From NCBI RefSeq assembly GCF_020097835.1, contig NZ_CP083666.1, positions 930,001 to 994,000 of the forward strand: 64,000 bases of DNA, read 5' to 3'. The translations under genes were made by a program, and so were the position numbers. The stretch's first letter is position 1, and each line of letters opens with the position of its first letter. The DNA is from Haloprofundus halobius (GTDB taxonomy: Archaea; Halobacteriota; Halobacteria; Halobacteriales; Haloferacaceae). The notes under the pieces were generated by a model. That model was not told the origin of the DNA. It made no database searches and was given only the letters and a program-made list of their open reading frames with translations. Positions 37,151-46,807 of this stretch are shown here, in pieces.

Positions 37151-37558
37151 TCAGTGCAGTTTCAACTCGACGCGTCGCCCGTCCGGGTCGCGGACGTAGG
37201 CCGCCCAGTCGCGGCCGTAGGCCCCATAGCGCTTGTACGGTTCGCCCTCCTCGACTTCGACTCCCTCCTCGCGGAGTTCCGAGAGCAGCGTCTCGATCTC
37301 CGCTTCGGTCTCCATCTCGTTCGAGCGCAGCAGCAGGCAGATGTGCTCGCCGCCGACGTCGATGTCGTCCTCGTCGGTCGGAACGAGGTGCACGTGTCGC
37401 CCGCCGGCGACGACGGCGACGTACGGCACCTCTCCGGCCTCGAACCGCTCGCGGTCGCGAACTTCCATTCCCAACAGGTCGCGGTAAAACGAGAGCGCGC
37501 GGTCGAGGTCCGTAACGCGGATGGCGACGTGGTCGATGTCGACGACGGAGAGATCCAT
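37151..37558 (-). CDS. VOC-family (glyoxalase/dioxygenase-like) protein
   Basis: The protein has 135 residues with the VOC double beta-alpha-beta-beta-beta pattern. IDHVAIRVTDLDRALSFYRD begins module one (metal-ligand His at residue 10), and RDWAAYVRDPDGRRVELKL ends module two (Glu near 132). HVHLVPTDEDD provides a second candidate ligand. Such proteins use a divalent metal for isomerase, dioxygenase or fosfomycin-like reactions. Exact role unknown. Confidence 0.88.
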   Translation of the reverse strand: MDLSVVDIDHVAIRVTDLDRALSFYRDLLGMEVRDRERFEAGEVPYVAVVAGGRHVHLVPTDEDDIDVGGEHICLLLRSNEMETEAEIETLLSELREEGVEVEEGEPYKRYGAYGRDWAAYVRDPDGRRVELKLH

Positions 37559-37630
37559 ACGAGACAGTCGACGCGTCGCGACAAAGTCGTACGGGACGGT
37601 CCCGGCGTCGAGTGGCGGCGACGTTCTACA

Positions 37631-38110
37631 CTACTCCAGTAGTTGTTTCGTTTTCCGATGTCGGTACCGGAACATCGGCTCGAAGCCGATTCGTCCAGCG
37701 GGGCTCGCCTTTCGGCCGAGTTCGCCGCCGGGCAGTTCGTACTCGACGGTGTCCGACACTATCGTCTCCTCTCCGTCGCCGTAGAACTCGTGGGTGTGCG
37801 CCCACTTCTGGAACGGGCCGCTGACCATCTCGTCGCGGAACCACGGCGAGGCGTCGCCCTCCTCCCGCTCGACGATGACGGAGGTCCACCGCTGCTTCGG
37901 CGCGATGTCGAGCGGTTGCATCGCCATCCGGATCTCGGTCCCGGTGTCGAGGACGTCGGGGTTCTCCTCGCCGTCGGGGCCGCGGACCTCCTCGACGGTC
38001 AGAGCCATCCACTCGGGAGTCAGCGCTTCCAGCCCCTCGATTCGCGAGTAGAACTCCCACACCTCGTCGAGCGGTGCGGCGACGCGGCTTCGTCGCGTGT
38101 AGACGGCCAT
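37631..38110 (-). CDS. SRPBCC/START-like ligand-binding protein
   Basis: The protein has 159 residues from the ATG at 38110 (MAVYTRRSRVAAPLDEVWEF). Helix-grip fold features include YSRIEGLEALTPEWMALTVE, TEIRMAMQPLDIAPKQRWTS, FRDEMVSGPFQKWAHTHEFY and DTVEYELPGGELGRKASP. This is the haloarchaeal polyketide cyclase-like SRPBCC group. Binding of a hydrophobic ligand is a family inference. Confidence 0.87.
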   Translation of the reverse strand: MAVYTRRSRVAAPLDEVWEFYSRIEGLEALTPEWMALTVEEVRGPDGEENPDVLDTGTEIRMAMQPLDIAPKQRWTSVIVEREEGDASPWFRDEMVSGPFQKWAHTHEFYGDGEETIVSDTVEYELPGGELGRKASPAGRIGFEPMFRYRHRKTKQLLE

Positions 38111-38185
38111 CGGTGACGGTAGTAGGGGCGTGAGAAACAAAAGGCCGTCCGTGGCGGAGACTCGGAAGTGAACGCGGGTTCCCGT

Positions 38186-38431
38186 TCACGCACGGGTCGC
38201 GCGGTCGAACCCCGCCTTCCGGCGACGGGTCGTCTCCGAGAGGCGACGCCGGACGAACGAGACGGCCAGCGTCGTCAGGACGCCGACGGCGAAGACGGCG
38301 GTGAACGCCGCGTACGACAGGGCGACGAATATCACCAGGGGAGCGACGGCGAGCGCGACGGTGACACCGAACGTGGGGTCGGCCGTGGTGGTCGTCTGGG
38401 CGGTACTGCGGTGTTGTGACGTTGTGTACAT
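38186..38431 (-). CDS. Small membrane protein of unknown function
   Basis: The protein has 81 residues with two adjacent hydrophobic stretches (FGVTVALAVAPLVIFVALSY and FTAVFAVGVLTTLAVSFV) and an Arg-rich tail. It starts with ATG. The frame looks real but I know no family for it. Confidence 0.55.
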   Translation of the reverse strand: MYTTSQHRSTAQTTTTADPTFGVTVALAVAPLVIFVALSYAAFTAVFAVGVLTTLAVSFVRRRLSETTRRRKAGFDRATRA

Positions 38432-38581
38432 CGTTCTCTGGTAGTCGTGGTTGGTCGTCGGAAACGAGACGGTCGCGCCGACGAGAGCGAAGCGGAAGCG
38501 GGGGCCGAAGCGGCGCGAGGACCGGCGGCGGAGAGACCGGTCGCTCTCGAACGTGAGGCGCGTCGACGGACGTCGGCGGCG

Positions 38582-38701
38582 TCAGTTGCCGCCGCGGTTC
38601 GTCGGCAGGAGTGAGACGCGGAGGACTCCGACCCGCTCGCCGAACGCGCGACCGAGCGTGCGCTTTCGGCCGGCATCGATCGGGATTTCGAAGTTTGGCA
38701 T
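38582..38701 (-). CDS. Very small putative protein
   Basis: 39 codons from an ATG: MPNFEIPIDAGRKRTLGRAF and so on to the stop. The composition, with Pro, Phe and Ile early and codon bias like neighbours, makes it possible but not proven. A longer frame to 38767 has poorer N-terminal residues. The rest of 38432-38864 holds no gene I can support. Confidence 0.3.
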   Translation of the reverse strand: MPNFEIPIDAGRKRTLGRAFGERVGVLRVSLLPTNRGGN

Positions 38702-38864
38702 GGGTCGTATCCTCCGTGTGTGGACGCCAGCGGGGGCGGCGCAGTTCTCTCTATAGGTGGCTGTCACTTAACGGTACCCGGGGTATGTGACACACGGTCA
38801 CGGTACTGTTACATATCCGACCGAATCCGAACGATATTTGCCGTCTGTGGTGAACGTGTCGGTG

Positions 38865-39140
38865 ATGACCCCTCCAACTCCCCTGTTCGGTGCGTTGCCG
38901 GGCGGCCCCGAACTGATGATCATCTTCCTCATACTCGTCCTCCCGATAGGCGCTGGCCTGTTCGTCTACTACGACGCGAAGAACCACGGGATGGCGTACG
39001 CCCCGGCGTGGGCGCTCGGGGTCACGGCGCTCTTTTTCGCCGGGTTTCTCCCCGGCATCCCCGCCTTTCTGGCGTACATCTACGTCCGCGAGAAGCAGGC
39101 GCGTCACGGTTCGCCGAAACCCGACCTCGGGAGCGAGTGA
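38865..39140 (+). CDS. Small membrane protein
   Basis: The protein has 91 residues with two membrane segments: LMIIFLILVLPIGAGLFVYY and YAPAWALGVTALFFAGFLPG, then IPAFLAYIYVREKQARH. YYDAKNHGMAYAPAWAL is a conserved-looking link. The ATG at 38865 is chosen because it directly precedes the conserved part. Family is haloarchaeal; role unknown. The next small gene overlaps its stop by four bases. Confidence 0.7.
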   Translation: MTPPTPLFGALPGGPELMIIFLILVLPIGAGLFVYYDAKNHGMAYAPAWALGVTALFFAGFLPGIPAFLAYIYVREKQARHGSPKPDLGSE

Positions 39141-39286
39141 GCGTGTCTCCCGGCGGTCCCGACGTACTGACTTACTGGCTGTTCTTCGTCGCGCTCGCGC
39201 TCGTCTGCTACGGACTCGCAAAAGTCGTCCTGCAGCGACTCCTTGACGACGGATCTCGAAAATCGTGTTCGTCGCTCAGAGCGTGA
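39137..39286 (+). CDS. Tiny membrane protein overlapping its neighbour
   Basis: A 49-residue frame starts with GTG overlapping the upstream TGA (GTGA at 39137-39140), a common sign of translational coupling. It has one membrane segment, TYWLFFVALALVCYGLAKVV. Its last 11 bases overlap the 3' end of the convergent GH15 gene. Confidence 0.45.
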   Translation: MSVSPGGPDVLTYWLFFVALALVCYGLAKVVLQRLLDDGSRKSCSSLRA

Positions 39287-42200
39287 ATCGCTTCACCGTC
39301 GTCCCCGCCGTTTCGAGGTCGATGTCGGTCGCCGCCGCGACGATTATCTGGTTCTCGCCGTGGGAGATGTCGACTGTCGCCTCGTAAGTTCCGTCCTCGG
39401 GTTCGACGAGCGCGGTCCCCTCGTCGGTTCGGACCGCGACGATCGCGGCGTCGGTTTTGCCGGTGACGTGGAGCGTGTCGCCGCGGAAGTCGGTGTCGAC
39501 GCGGATCGAGGGACCATCGGGTCGCTCGGTTTCGAGGTAGCGTTTCTCGACCGCCGCGGGCGTCTCGACGGGCCTTCCGGCGTCGATGCCGTGCGCGAGA
39601 CGGACGAACTGCGCCATGCTCCACGCCAGCGGCGTCGCCGACCCGGTGCCTTCGCCGAACTCCCAGTTGTACTCGGTCTCCTGGTCGCGGTCCCACACCT
39701 GCTCGGCGAGCATCCGCCCGCTGTTGGCGAACGCCGCCATCGTCCGGAGCAGGTTCTCGGGGGCGAGCGGCCCGTCTTCGGTACCCGCGAGCAGTTCGTA
39801 CTCGCCGCGCTCGCCGGTGAAGATGGGCCACAGCCGTCCCTGCCCTTTCGTCTCGATGGACCACGGGGCGCCCTCCTCGTCGCCGCCCTGCTCGCCGTAG
39901 CCGTCGCCGTTGTACCGGTAGAAGGCCGGGCCGTACGGCGTATCGACGCGGATGGCCTCGTCGACTTCGACGAGGGAGTTGCGAATCACCTCGTCGTCCC
40001 ACGGCTTGATGCCCAGTCGGGTGAGTTCGAGGAACCCGCCGTCGATGATCTCGCGCTCGTCGAGCGTCGGGCCGTTGTTCGCCAGCGTCCGAAGGTGGCC
40101 CGCCTCCGGGTCGCCGTCGCGCGTCACGCGGACGTAGTACGGCGTGTGGGTGTGTAGTTCCGTCCCCGTCTCGGTGGCCGTCCAGCTTTCGACGTTCGCG
40201 GTCCAGTCGTCGGCCAGCGACAGCCAGACCAGCGCGTCGTCGGTCCGGCCCTCGTCTCGGGCGATGGCGGCCGCACAGACCAATCCGGCGATTTCGGCGG
40301 CGATAGAGGAGGGCGAGTAACCAGCCTCCTCCTCCCAGCGCTCCTGTGCCGTCGCGGGTCCGTTCCGCGCGACGTAGTCCGCCGAGCGCTTGACGTTGCG
40401 GTAGTCGTAGTCGGCCTCCTCGAAGCCGAGGCCGTCCTCGAAGAGCTGGTACGCCATCACCTGCGGGAAGGAGATGTTGTCGATCTGCTCGCCGCCCCAG
40501 CGGGTACGGCCGTCGAGATAGGAGTTCTGCGGGATGAAGCCGTGGTCGTCCTGCTGGTAGTTGTAGACGTACGAGAGCGCGGCCTCGGCGGTCTCGAGGT
40601 CGCCGACCGCCTCGAACACGGTGAACACCTGATAGAGGTCGCGCGCCCAGACGAAGTTATACCCGTACCCCTTCGCCTCCTCGGAGCTTACGGCCTCGCC
40701 CCACGGCACCGACGGCGAGGCGATGCCCGCGCCGAGGAACGTCTTGTCCTCGACGGCACGGAGCCCCATCAGACAGCTCTTGTACTGCGCTCTGAGGTCG
40801 TCGTCGGCGACGACGCACTCCGGCAGCGCCTTCGGTTCGAGGAACCGCTCCCAGGAGTCGACGTACGCCGCCCGAACCGTCTCGTAGCCGCGGGTCAGCG
40901 CCCCCGCCGCCTCGCCGAGCGCCGCCGCGGTGTCGGCGTTCTCGCCGAAGCCGAGCGCGAGCGTCTCGTCGAGTTCGGTCCCGACGCCGACCCGACCCAC
41001 GAGGACGATGTTCTCGTCGTCGACGCGCGAGCGCGACTCCGGTTGGTCGCCGCCCGAGAAGAGGCCGTGGAGGTACTCCGACCCGGCGACGCCGACGGTC
41101 GCCCACTCGAAGCGGTTCGCCGCCGCGAGCGCGAGCGCGACGCTGTACGGTTCGCCCTCTTCGTCCGTGAGAACCGGGTCGCCCACGTCGTACGCCCCGG
41201 CGTCGCGGGCGACGAGGTGGTAGCTGCCGGGTTTGCCGAGTCGCATGCCGCGGTCCTTCGCGCCGGTGTTCGTCAGCGAGGTGTCCGCGACGCTGAACAA
41301 CTGGTACTCGTTGCCGTCGAGCGCCTCGAAGGAGACGTCGACGACGAGCGCGTCGTGTTGAGGGTCGGCGGCGTATTCGAGCGTGAGTTCCCACTCGTGG
41401 CCTCGGCCGTCGCCGCGCTCGGCGATGATGTGGCGGAACACCAGCGCGTCCTCCTCGACGATTTCGGCCCGCCGCCCTATCGTCTCGGCGGCATCGTCGC
41501 GGCGCGTCTCGTTGTACGTTCGCGCCGTGTAGTCCGACCCCTCCTCGGCGTCGACGACGAGGAAATCGAGCGTCCGCAGGTTCATCAGGTCGACGCGCGG
41601 GAACCGGACCTCCGTCAGCGCGCCCTCGGTCAGCGTGAACCACACTCGGGAAGGGTCCTCGTCGCCGTGGTCGGCGACGGTGCCGACGCCGTACTTCTCG
41701 CCGGTGGTCCACCGCGGCCACTCCTCGGGGCCCGAGGGCGCGGACGTACTCACCGGCAGCGCGTCGACCTCGCGGAGCAACGCCGTCGTCACGAGTCGCA
41801 GCGAGTGCGACCAGCCGATCGGGGTGGCGCTGTCGAACGTGCCGTCGTCGAATATCTGCTCTGCGAGGTAGCCCGCCTCGGTGGCGAACGGTCCCTCCGG
41901 CAACAGCAGTTCGTACAGATTCTCGGCGCGCACGAGGAACGCCTCGCCGTCGAAGCCGAAGCGGTCCAGAAGCGTCGCCAGTTTGACCGCGGCGTTGGCA
42001 CCCCACGCCGTCGACACCGACCACACCTTCGGGGGTTCCTGGTCGCCGCGCCGCCAGGTGTCGTCCTCGAACCGGACGAGACCCGCGACCGGCGTCCCCT
42101 CGGGACTCCGGTAGAGCCCGTCGAGCGTCTCGCCGACGTGGTCGCGGAGGCGGTCGAGCGACTCCTCGGTCAGTTCCTCGACGTGGCTGTACTCGTCGAA

Positions 42201-43802
42201 GGCGTCGACGAGCGCGAGCGTGCTGGAGTCGAACCGGTCGTCGAGGTGACTGCCGTCGAGGCGGAGCGCGTAGTGGCCCACGTCTTCGATCCACAGCTCG
42301 TCGAGTCCCGCCACGACCGCACCGGCCTGCACCTCGGCGTGGTCGCCGAGTTTGTCGTCGACGGGCGCACGCGCGACGGCGGCGTACGCTTCGAGAAACG
42401 TCGCCGCTGTGTGCGTGAACCGTCCGCCCATGTTCTCCCAGGCGTTCTGACAGCGGATCGGGAGGCCGTCGTCGGCGAGCGTCTCGTCCATCGCGGTGAC
42501 GGCGCGGTCGATGGCCCCGCGGATCTCTCGGCGCTCGGCGGAACGCAGCCGCGTTCCGCGCTTTCGGAGATACGTGGCGAGGTACGTCGTGACGCTCGCG
42601 GTCTGGTCGGCCTGGTACTCGTCGCCCTCGTTACCTTCGACGCGGCCGTGCGCCCACCCCGGCGCGAGCGACCCGTCGACGGCCCAGACGCGGTGCGGCC
42701 ACGACCCGTCCTCCTGCTGGGTGTCACAGAGAAAGCCGACGCTTCGCTGGAGTTGGTCGTCCACGTCGAGGTCGAGCAGGTCGTCGCTCTCCAGCAGATT
42801 CGCGGCGACTTCGGCGTCGTCGCGGAACCAGGTGTAGCCGTAGCCGCCGGAGTGCGCGTAGAACGGGTCGAACTCGGGGCCGGCGATGTGCGCGCCCGTC
42901 GGCGCGGTCAGCAGCGACAGCGCCCGGAGGTCCGAGCGGACGACGCGGGCGTTCGGCGCGCCGTCGGGGACGTACACTTCGGCGCGCATCCGTCCCGCCT
43001 CGCGCAGATCGTCGGCCGTCGCGTGCGAGAGCGCGCAGTCGCGGAGATCCGAAAGCGCCTGCTCGCGGGTCAACTCGCCGTGGTCCGATAGCTGGGTGAC
43101 GAACGTCGTCCGGGCGGCGCGACCCTCGCGTTCGAACGGCGCGGAGACGACGATGTCGCCGCTGAGGTGGGTGTCCTCGTACCGGTTCAGGACGGCTTCA
43201 CGCGGGAACTCGAAGGAGTCCTCCGAGAGCATCTCGTCGAACCGCTCGGGGATCTGCCCGCGGACGTCGGTAAGCCCGGTCGACGCCGTGACGTAGTCGT
43301 GTTCGTTCCGGTGGAACACCTCGACCGCTTTCGTTCCGTTCGGCCCCGACGACTCGTGGATGAGGCGGCCGACGCGCGTCTCCCGGCCTTCGGGCGCGAA
43401 CGTCAGAAACGCCGTCAGATGGGCGTCCGCCGGTATCGCACCGCGGAGTTCGACGTGCGTGACGTGTGCCCGGCCCAGCGTGAGGTCGTACTGGTGGACC
43501 GTGTACGCCCCGGCGTCGTACTCGGTTTCGACGACGTTCGTCTCGCGGTAGTAGTGCTGCCGGACGGCGTCGAGTTCGTCGAACCAGCGGGTGCCGTCGT
43601 CGGTCTCGATGCCGAAACGCGATCGGTCGATGCCGTAGAGCCCGGAGAGCGAAGAGGAATAGTCCCGGAGGCGTCCGCGGGGGTCGACGTAGACCAGACG
43701 GTCTCCATGCGCCGAAAAGGCCCCGTTCGCGGTCGGACACTCCTCCGGAAAACGCGCGCCACGATTTCGCTTGTAATCGTTCAACGCGGTTCGGAGTCTC
43801 AT
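39276..43802 (-). CDS. Double GH15 glucoamylase-like protein
   Basis: The protein has 1508 residues and two glucoamylase-like modules. Module one (about 1-690) has YGYTWFRDDAEVAANLLESD, DTQQEDGSWPHRVWAVDGSL, the general-acid-like IRCQNAWENMGGRF near 454 and TPIGWSHSLRLV. Module two (about 695-1508) starts with the bacterial glucoamylase beta-sandwich (PRWTTGEKYGVGTVADHGDE, VWFTLTEGALTEVRFPRVDL), then NFVWARDLYQVFTVFEAVGD near 1050, RWEEEAGYSPSSIAAEIAGL near 1152 (acid Glu) and ATPLAWSMAQFVRLAHG near 1390, and a C-terminal beta domain. GH15 enzymes release glucose from alpha-glucan ends. No signal peptide. Divergent from the amylase gene, sharing a 145-base promoter region. The ATG at 43802 is used. 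Confidence 0.9.
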   Translation of the reverse strand: MRLRTALNDYKRNRGARFPEECPTANGAFSAHGDRLVYVDPRGRLRDYSSSLSGLYGIDRSRFGIETDDGTRWFDELDAVRQHYYRETNVVETEYDAGAYTVHQYDLTLGRAHVTHVELRGAIPADAHLTAFLTFAPEGRETRVGRLIHESSGPNGTKAVEVFHRNEHDYVTASTGLTDVRGQIPERFDEMLSEDSFEFPREAVLNRYEDTHLSGDIVVSAPFEREGRAARTTFVTQLSDHGELTREQALSDLRDCALSHATADDLREAGRMRAEVYVPDGAPNARVVRSDLRALSLLTAPTGAHIAGPEFDPFYAHSGGYGYTWFRDDAEVAANLLESDDLLDLDVDDQLQRSVGFLCDTQQEDGSWPHRVWAVDGSLAPGWAHGRVEGNEGDEYQADQTASVTTYLATYLRKRGTRLRSAERREIRGAIDRAVTAMDETLADDGLPIRCQNAWENMGGRFTHTAATFLEAYAAVARAPVDDKLGDHAEVQAGAVVAGLDELWIEDVGHYALRLDGSHLDDRFDSSTLALVDAFDEYSHVEELTEESLDRLRDHVGETLDGLYRSPEGTPVAGLVRFEDDTWRRGDQEPPKVWSVSTAWGANAAVKLATLLDRFGFDGEAFLVRAENLYELLLPEGPFATEAGYLAEQIFDDGTFDSATPIGWSHSLRLVTTALLREVDALPVSTSAPSGPEEWPRWTTGEKYGVGTVADHGDEDPSRVWFTLTEGALTEVRFPRVDLMNLRTLDFLVVDAEEGSDYTARTYNETRRDDAAETIGRRAEIVEEDALVFRHIIAERGDGRGHEWELTLEYAADPQHDALVVDVSFEALDGNEYQLFSVADTSLTNTGAKDRGMRLGKPGSYHLVARDAGAYDVGDPVLTDEEGEPYSVALALAAANRFEWATVGVAGSEYLHGLFSGGDQPESRSRVDDENIVLVGRVGVGTELDETLALGFGENADTAAALGEAAGALTRGYETVRAAYVDSWERFLEPKALPECVVADDDLRAQYKSCLMGLRAVEDKTFLGAGIASPSVPWGEAVSSEEAKGYGYNFVWARDLYQVFTVFEAVGDLETAEAALSYVYNYQQDDHGFIPQNSYLDGRTRWGGEQIDNISFPQVMAYQLFEDGLGFEEADYDYRNVKRSADYVARNGPATAQERWEEEAGYSPSSIAAEIAGLVCAAAIARDEGRTDDALVWLSLADDWTANVESWTATETGTELHTHTPYYVRVTRDGDPEAGHLRTLANNGPTLDEREIIDGGFLELTRLGIKPWDDEVIRNSLVEVDEAIRVDTPYGPAFYRYNGDGYGEQGGDEEGAPWSIETKGQGRLWPIFTGERGEYELLAGTEDGPLAPENLLRTMAAFANSGRMLAEQVWDRDQETEYNWEFGEGTGSATPLAWSMAQFVRLAHGIDAGRPVETPAAVEKRYLETERPDGPSIRVDTDFRGDTLHVTGKTDAAIVAVRTDEGTALVEPEDGTYEATVDISHGENQIIVAAATDIDLETAGTTVKRFTL

Positions 43803-43947
43803 GGAAGAGAAGCGAGACGAAATAGCATAAGCGTTGGTGGCAGTCGCTCGCGGCGCGACCCCGTGCCCCGAATTCCCGACACGCTTCGCGCGCAGCAACT
43901 GTTCGAAGGGGCGTAAAGTCAATGTCGTCGGGTGCGATAGCACGCCC

Positions 43948-46005
43948 ATGCACCATCCAGGTCCGCCGCGGTTCACCGCGACCGGACGAACGCTCGAACT
44001 CGCACCGACCGACCCCGACCCCGGCTCGACGTACCGCTGGCGGATCGAAAGCGCACCGCTGGCCAGTCAACTGTCGCTCGGCGACGACCCCGTCGAGTTC
44101 ATCACGCCCGACGCGCCCGGCACGTACGTCGTCGAACTCGACGCGCCCGACGGGACGCACCGCCAGACCATTCGCGCGTTCCCCGGCGAACTCGCACCCG
44201 CCGGAACCGCCGGCGGCGCGAGCGGGATGAGCGGCTTCGCCAGCGGCTCCGCGAGACCGACCGGCAAGAGCGGCGACGTCAGCGGCTCCGGTTCGGGCGC
44301 TGGCTCCGGCGGCAGTAGCGGGGGCGGGCGCCCGCGGATACAGCTTCACGGCTCCGTCGAGGGCGACCACGTCGTCGTCCGCGCCGACCCCCGGACGAAC
44401 CCCAACAGCGACCGCCCGCGCGACTCGCTCGACGTGGAGTTTCTCGTCGACGACCGCGACGACCTCCGCGCCCGCGACGTGACGGTCGACGGCTGGGAGC
44501 TCCGCGTCCCCGTCGAGAAACTGCCGAAGCTCGCCCGTGTCCACGCCGTCGCCGTCGGCGAGTCGTACAGCGTCCCTGACTCCGTCGCCATCGAGCGCGG
44601 CGAACTCACTCCCTCGGACCACGTCAGCGTCGGTGGACGCGTCGACGCCGAGGGCCACGCGTCGACTGCCGGCGACGAGGAGATCTCCATCATCCGCCTG
44701 AACGAACCGCCGGAGTGGTCGACCGAGGTGACGCTGTACGAGATCTACGTCCGCGGCTTCGCGTCGGACGACGAGGAGGCGGACAACACGTTCGAGGCGC
44801 TGACGAAGCGCCTCGACTACCTCGACGAACTGGGCGTCGACTGTCTGTGGCTCACGCCCGTGCTGCAGAACGACGACGCCCCGCACGGCTACAACATCAC
44901 GGATTTCTTCAGCATCGCCGAGGACCTCGGTACCCGCGAGGAGTACGAGGCGTTCGTCGACGCCGCCCACGACCGCGGGATGAAGGTGCTGTTCGACCTC
45001 GTGCTCAACCACTCGGCGCGCCAGCACCCGTTCTTCGAGGACGCGTACGGGAATCCGGACTCCGAATACTACGACTGGTACGAGTGGCAGGAGAGCGGCG
45101 AACCCGGCACGTACTTCGACTGGGAGAAGATCGCCAACTTCGACTTCCGGAACCTGGAGGTCCGGAGACATCTGCTCGACGCGGCGGACACGTGGGCCGA
45201 GATCGCCGACGGCTTCCGCTGCGACATGGCGTGGGCCGTCTCGCGGCCGTTCTGGACCGAACTCCACGAGCGCCTCAAGACGCGCGACCCCGAGTTCCTG
45301 CTCCTCGACGAGACGATTCCGTACATCGCGGACTTCCACGACCTCGCGTTCGACATGCACTTCGACACGACGCTGTACTTCACGCTCCGGCAGGTCGGCC
45401 GCGGCGTCGAACCGGCGGAGGCCATCCTCGACGCCGTCGAGCAGCGTCGGGAGGTCGGGTTCCCCGACCACGCGTCGTTCATGCTCTACCTCGAAAACCA
45501 CGACGAAACGAGATACGTCGTCGAGTGCGGCGACCCCGAGGCGTACGCCGCGGGGGCGGCGTTGTTCACGTTGCCGGGCGTCCCGATGCTGTACGGCGGA
45601 CAGGAACTCGGGCAGATGGGCCGCCGCGACGCGCTGGCGTGGGACCACGCGAACGAAGAGCTCCGAAACTACTACGAGTCGCTCATCGACATGCGCAACG
45701 AGACGGACGCGCTTCGCTACGACGGCGCGTTCAGCCGCATCGACTACGAGGCAGAGTCCGACCGCGTCGTGGCGTTCGCCCGCGAAGACACCGTCGCTTC
45801 GGACGCCTCGCGACGAGCCCTCACTCGCTCCGCTCGCGAGGACGGCCAGAAGTACGTCGTCGCGCTGAACTTCGGCGCAGACCCCGCGCCCGTCGAGTTC
45901 GGCCCGTCCGTCGAGAACCGCGACGTGGTCTCAGGCGAGATGCTCGAAGCCGACGAACACGGCCTGTACGTCGACCACGTCGCGGTTCTGCCGGTCGATG
46001 AGTGA
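43948..46005 (+). CDS. Cytoplasmic GH13 alpha-amylase-family enzyme
   Basis: The protein has 685 residues. An N-terminal beta-sandwich (STYRWRIESAPLASQLSLGD, TYVVELDAPDGTHRQTIRAF) leads to a Gly/Ser linker near residues 95-130, then a second beta domain and the TIM barrel. Catalytic motifs: VLFDLVLNHSA, DGFRCDMAWAVS (nucleophile Asp near 425), LLLDETIPYIADFHD (acid Glu near 454) and LYLENHDETR (Asp near 517). No signal peptide, so it acts on internal glucans. It is divergent from the double glucoamylase; together they would break alpha-glucan to glucose. Start ATG at 43948. Confidence 0.92.
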   Translation: MHHPGPPRFTATGRTLELAPTDPDPGSTYRWRIESAPLASQLSLGDDPVEFITPDAPGTYVVELDAPDGTHRQTIRAFPGELAPAGTAGGASGMSGFASGSARPTGKSGDVSGSGSGAGSGGSSGGGRPRIQLHGSVEGDHVVVRADPRTNPNSDRPRDSLDVEFLVDDRDDLRARDVTVDGWELRVPVEKLPKLARVHAVAVGESYSVPDSVAIERGELTPSDHVSVGGRVDAEGHASTAGDEEISIIRLNEPPEWSTEVTLYEIYVRGFASDDEEADNTFEALTKRLDYLDELGVDCLWLTPVLQNDDAPHGYNITDFFSIAEDLGTREEYEAFVDAAHDRGMKVLFDLVLNHSARQHPFFEDAYGNPDSEYYDWYEWQESGEPGTYFDWEKIANFDFRNLEVRRHLLDAADTWAEIADGFRCDMAWAVSRPFWTELHERLKTRDPEFLLLDETIPYIADFHDLAFDMHFDTTLYFTLRQVGRGVEPAEAILDAVEQRREVGFPDHASFMLYLENHDETRYVVECGDPEAYAAGAALFTLPGVPMLYGGQELGQMGRRDALAWDHANEELRNYYESLIDMRNETDALRYDGAFSRIDYEAESDRVVAFAREDTVASDASRRALTRSAREDGQKYVVALNFGADPAPVEFGPSVENRDVVSGEMLEADEHGLYVDHVAVLPVDE

Positions 46006-46148
46006 GGGGACGCCCGCGCGGGTACTCGGCGACGCGGTGGTCCGGACGCGGACAGTCTGACCGAATCAGACCTCGTTTTCGCGGTTTAGCGACTCCGATA
46101 TCCTCAGTCGCCTGAAAGTATATCAGCCGTCCACCCGCCCCTTTCGCT

Positions 46149-46807
46149 ATGCCCGGCATCGCGATGGTCGTCTTCTCGCTTCCGACGGTCGACGACGAAG
46201 TCAGCCTGCTCCGCGAGTACGTCTTTCCGGCGATGGACCGCCTCGCCGACTCCGATGAGTTCGACGCCGAACATCGAATCCGCGCGCTCCGCTACGTGCA
46301 GACCCCGACTTACCCGGCGGCGAAGTGCGCATGGCGATCGAAGACGAGTACGGGGCCGTCGTCGACCACGAACGCGACCGGTGGAACGACCTTCGGGACT
46401 CGTCGCTCGTCGACTCGTGGTGTGTCGAAGCGCGCGAGATCGACGCCGAAACCATCGCTGCCGACCGGTTTGCGGGCGACAGGACAGACATCGCGGCGCA
46501 CGCGCCGTTTCTCGCCACTAGCGCCGCCAAGGAGTGGTACGAGACGTTCGACGGCCCTGTTCCGGCCGTCGCCGACGACGACGCGGCCGTCTCCTCGGGG
46601 TGGTGGATGTTCGTCCACCTCTTTGCGAACCTCCAGGGCGCAGACTGGGACGACGAGATCGACGCACTCCTCGTCGCCATGGAGAACCGACTTCGGTCGC
46701 TCGAACTGTATCAGAGTCCCGATACTGCACGCGAGCGACTCCGTGACATACAGAACCGTGTCGACGAGTTCGAAGCGGTGTTGAACGACACAGATACCAG
46801 CATTTAG
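46149..46807 (+). pseudogene. Frameshifted gene of unknown function
   Basis: Two frames join into one protein of about 219 residues. The first (from ATG 46149) reads MPGIAMVVFSLPTVDDEVSL and continues to YVQTPTYP; then it becomes Arg/Ser/Thr-rich. The second continues from about 46322 as VRMAIEDEYGAVVDHERDRW and on to NRVDEFEAVLNDTDTSI at 46807. Adding one C to TTACCCGGCGGC near 46315 would fuse them (TYPGGEVRMAIEDEY). So a one-base deletion or sequence error is likely. No family recognised; the region WWMFVHLFANLQGADWDDEI is distinctive. Confidence 0.7.

Noticed and set aside
40542-43091. 849-codon plus-strand open frame opposite the GH15 gene
   Set aside because: The opposite strand has two sets of GH15 motifs; this frame shows no motif and extreme Arg/Val/Glu content.
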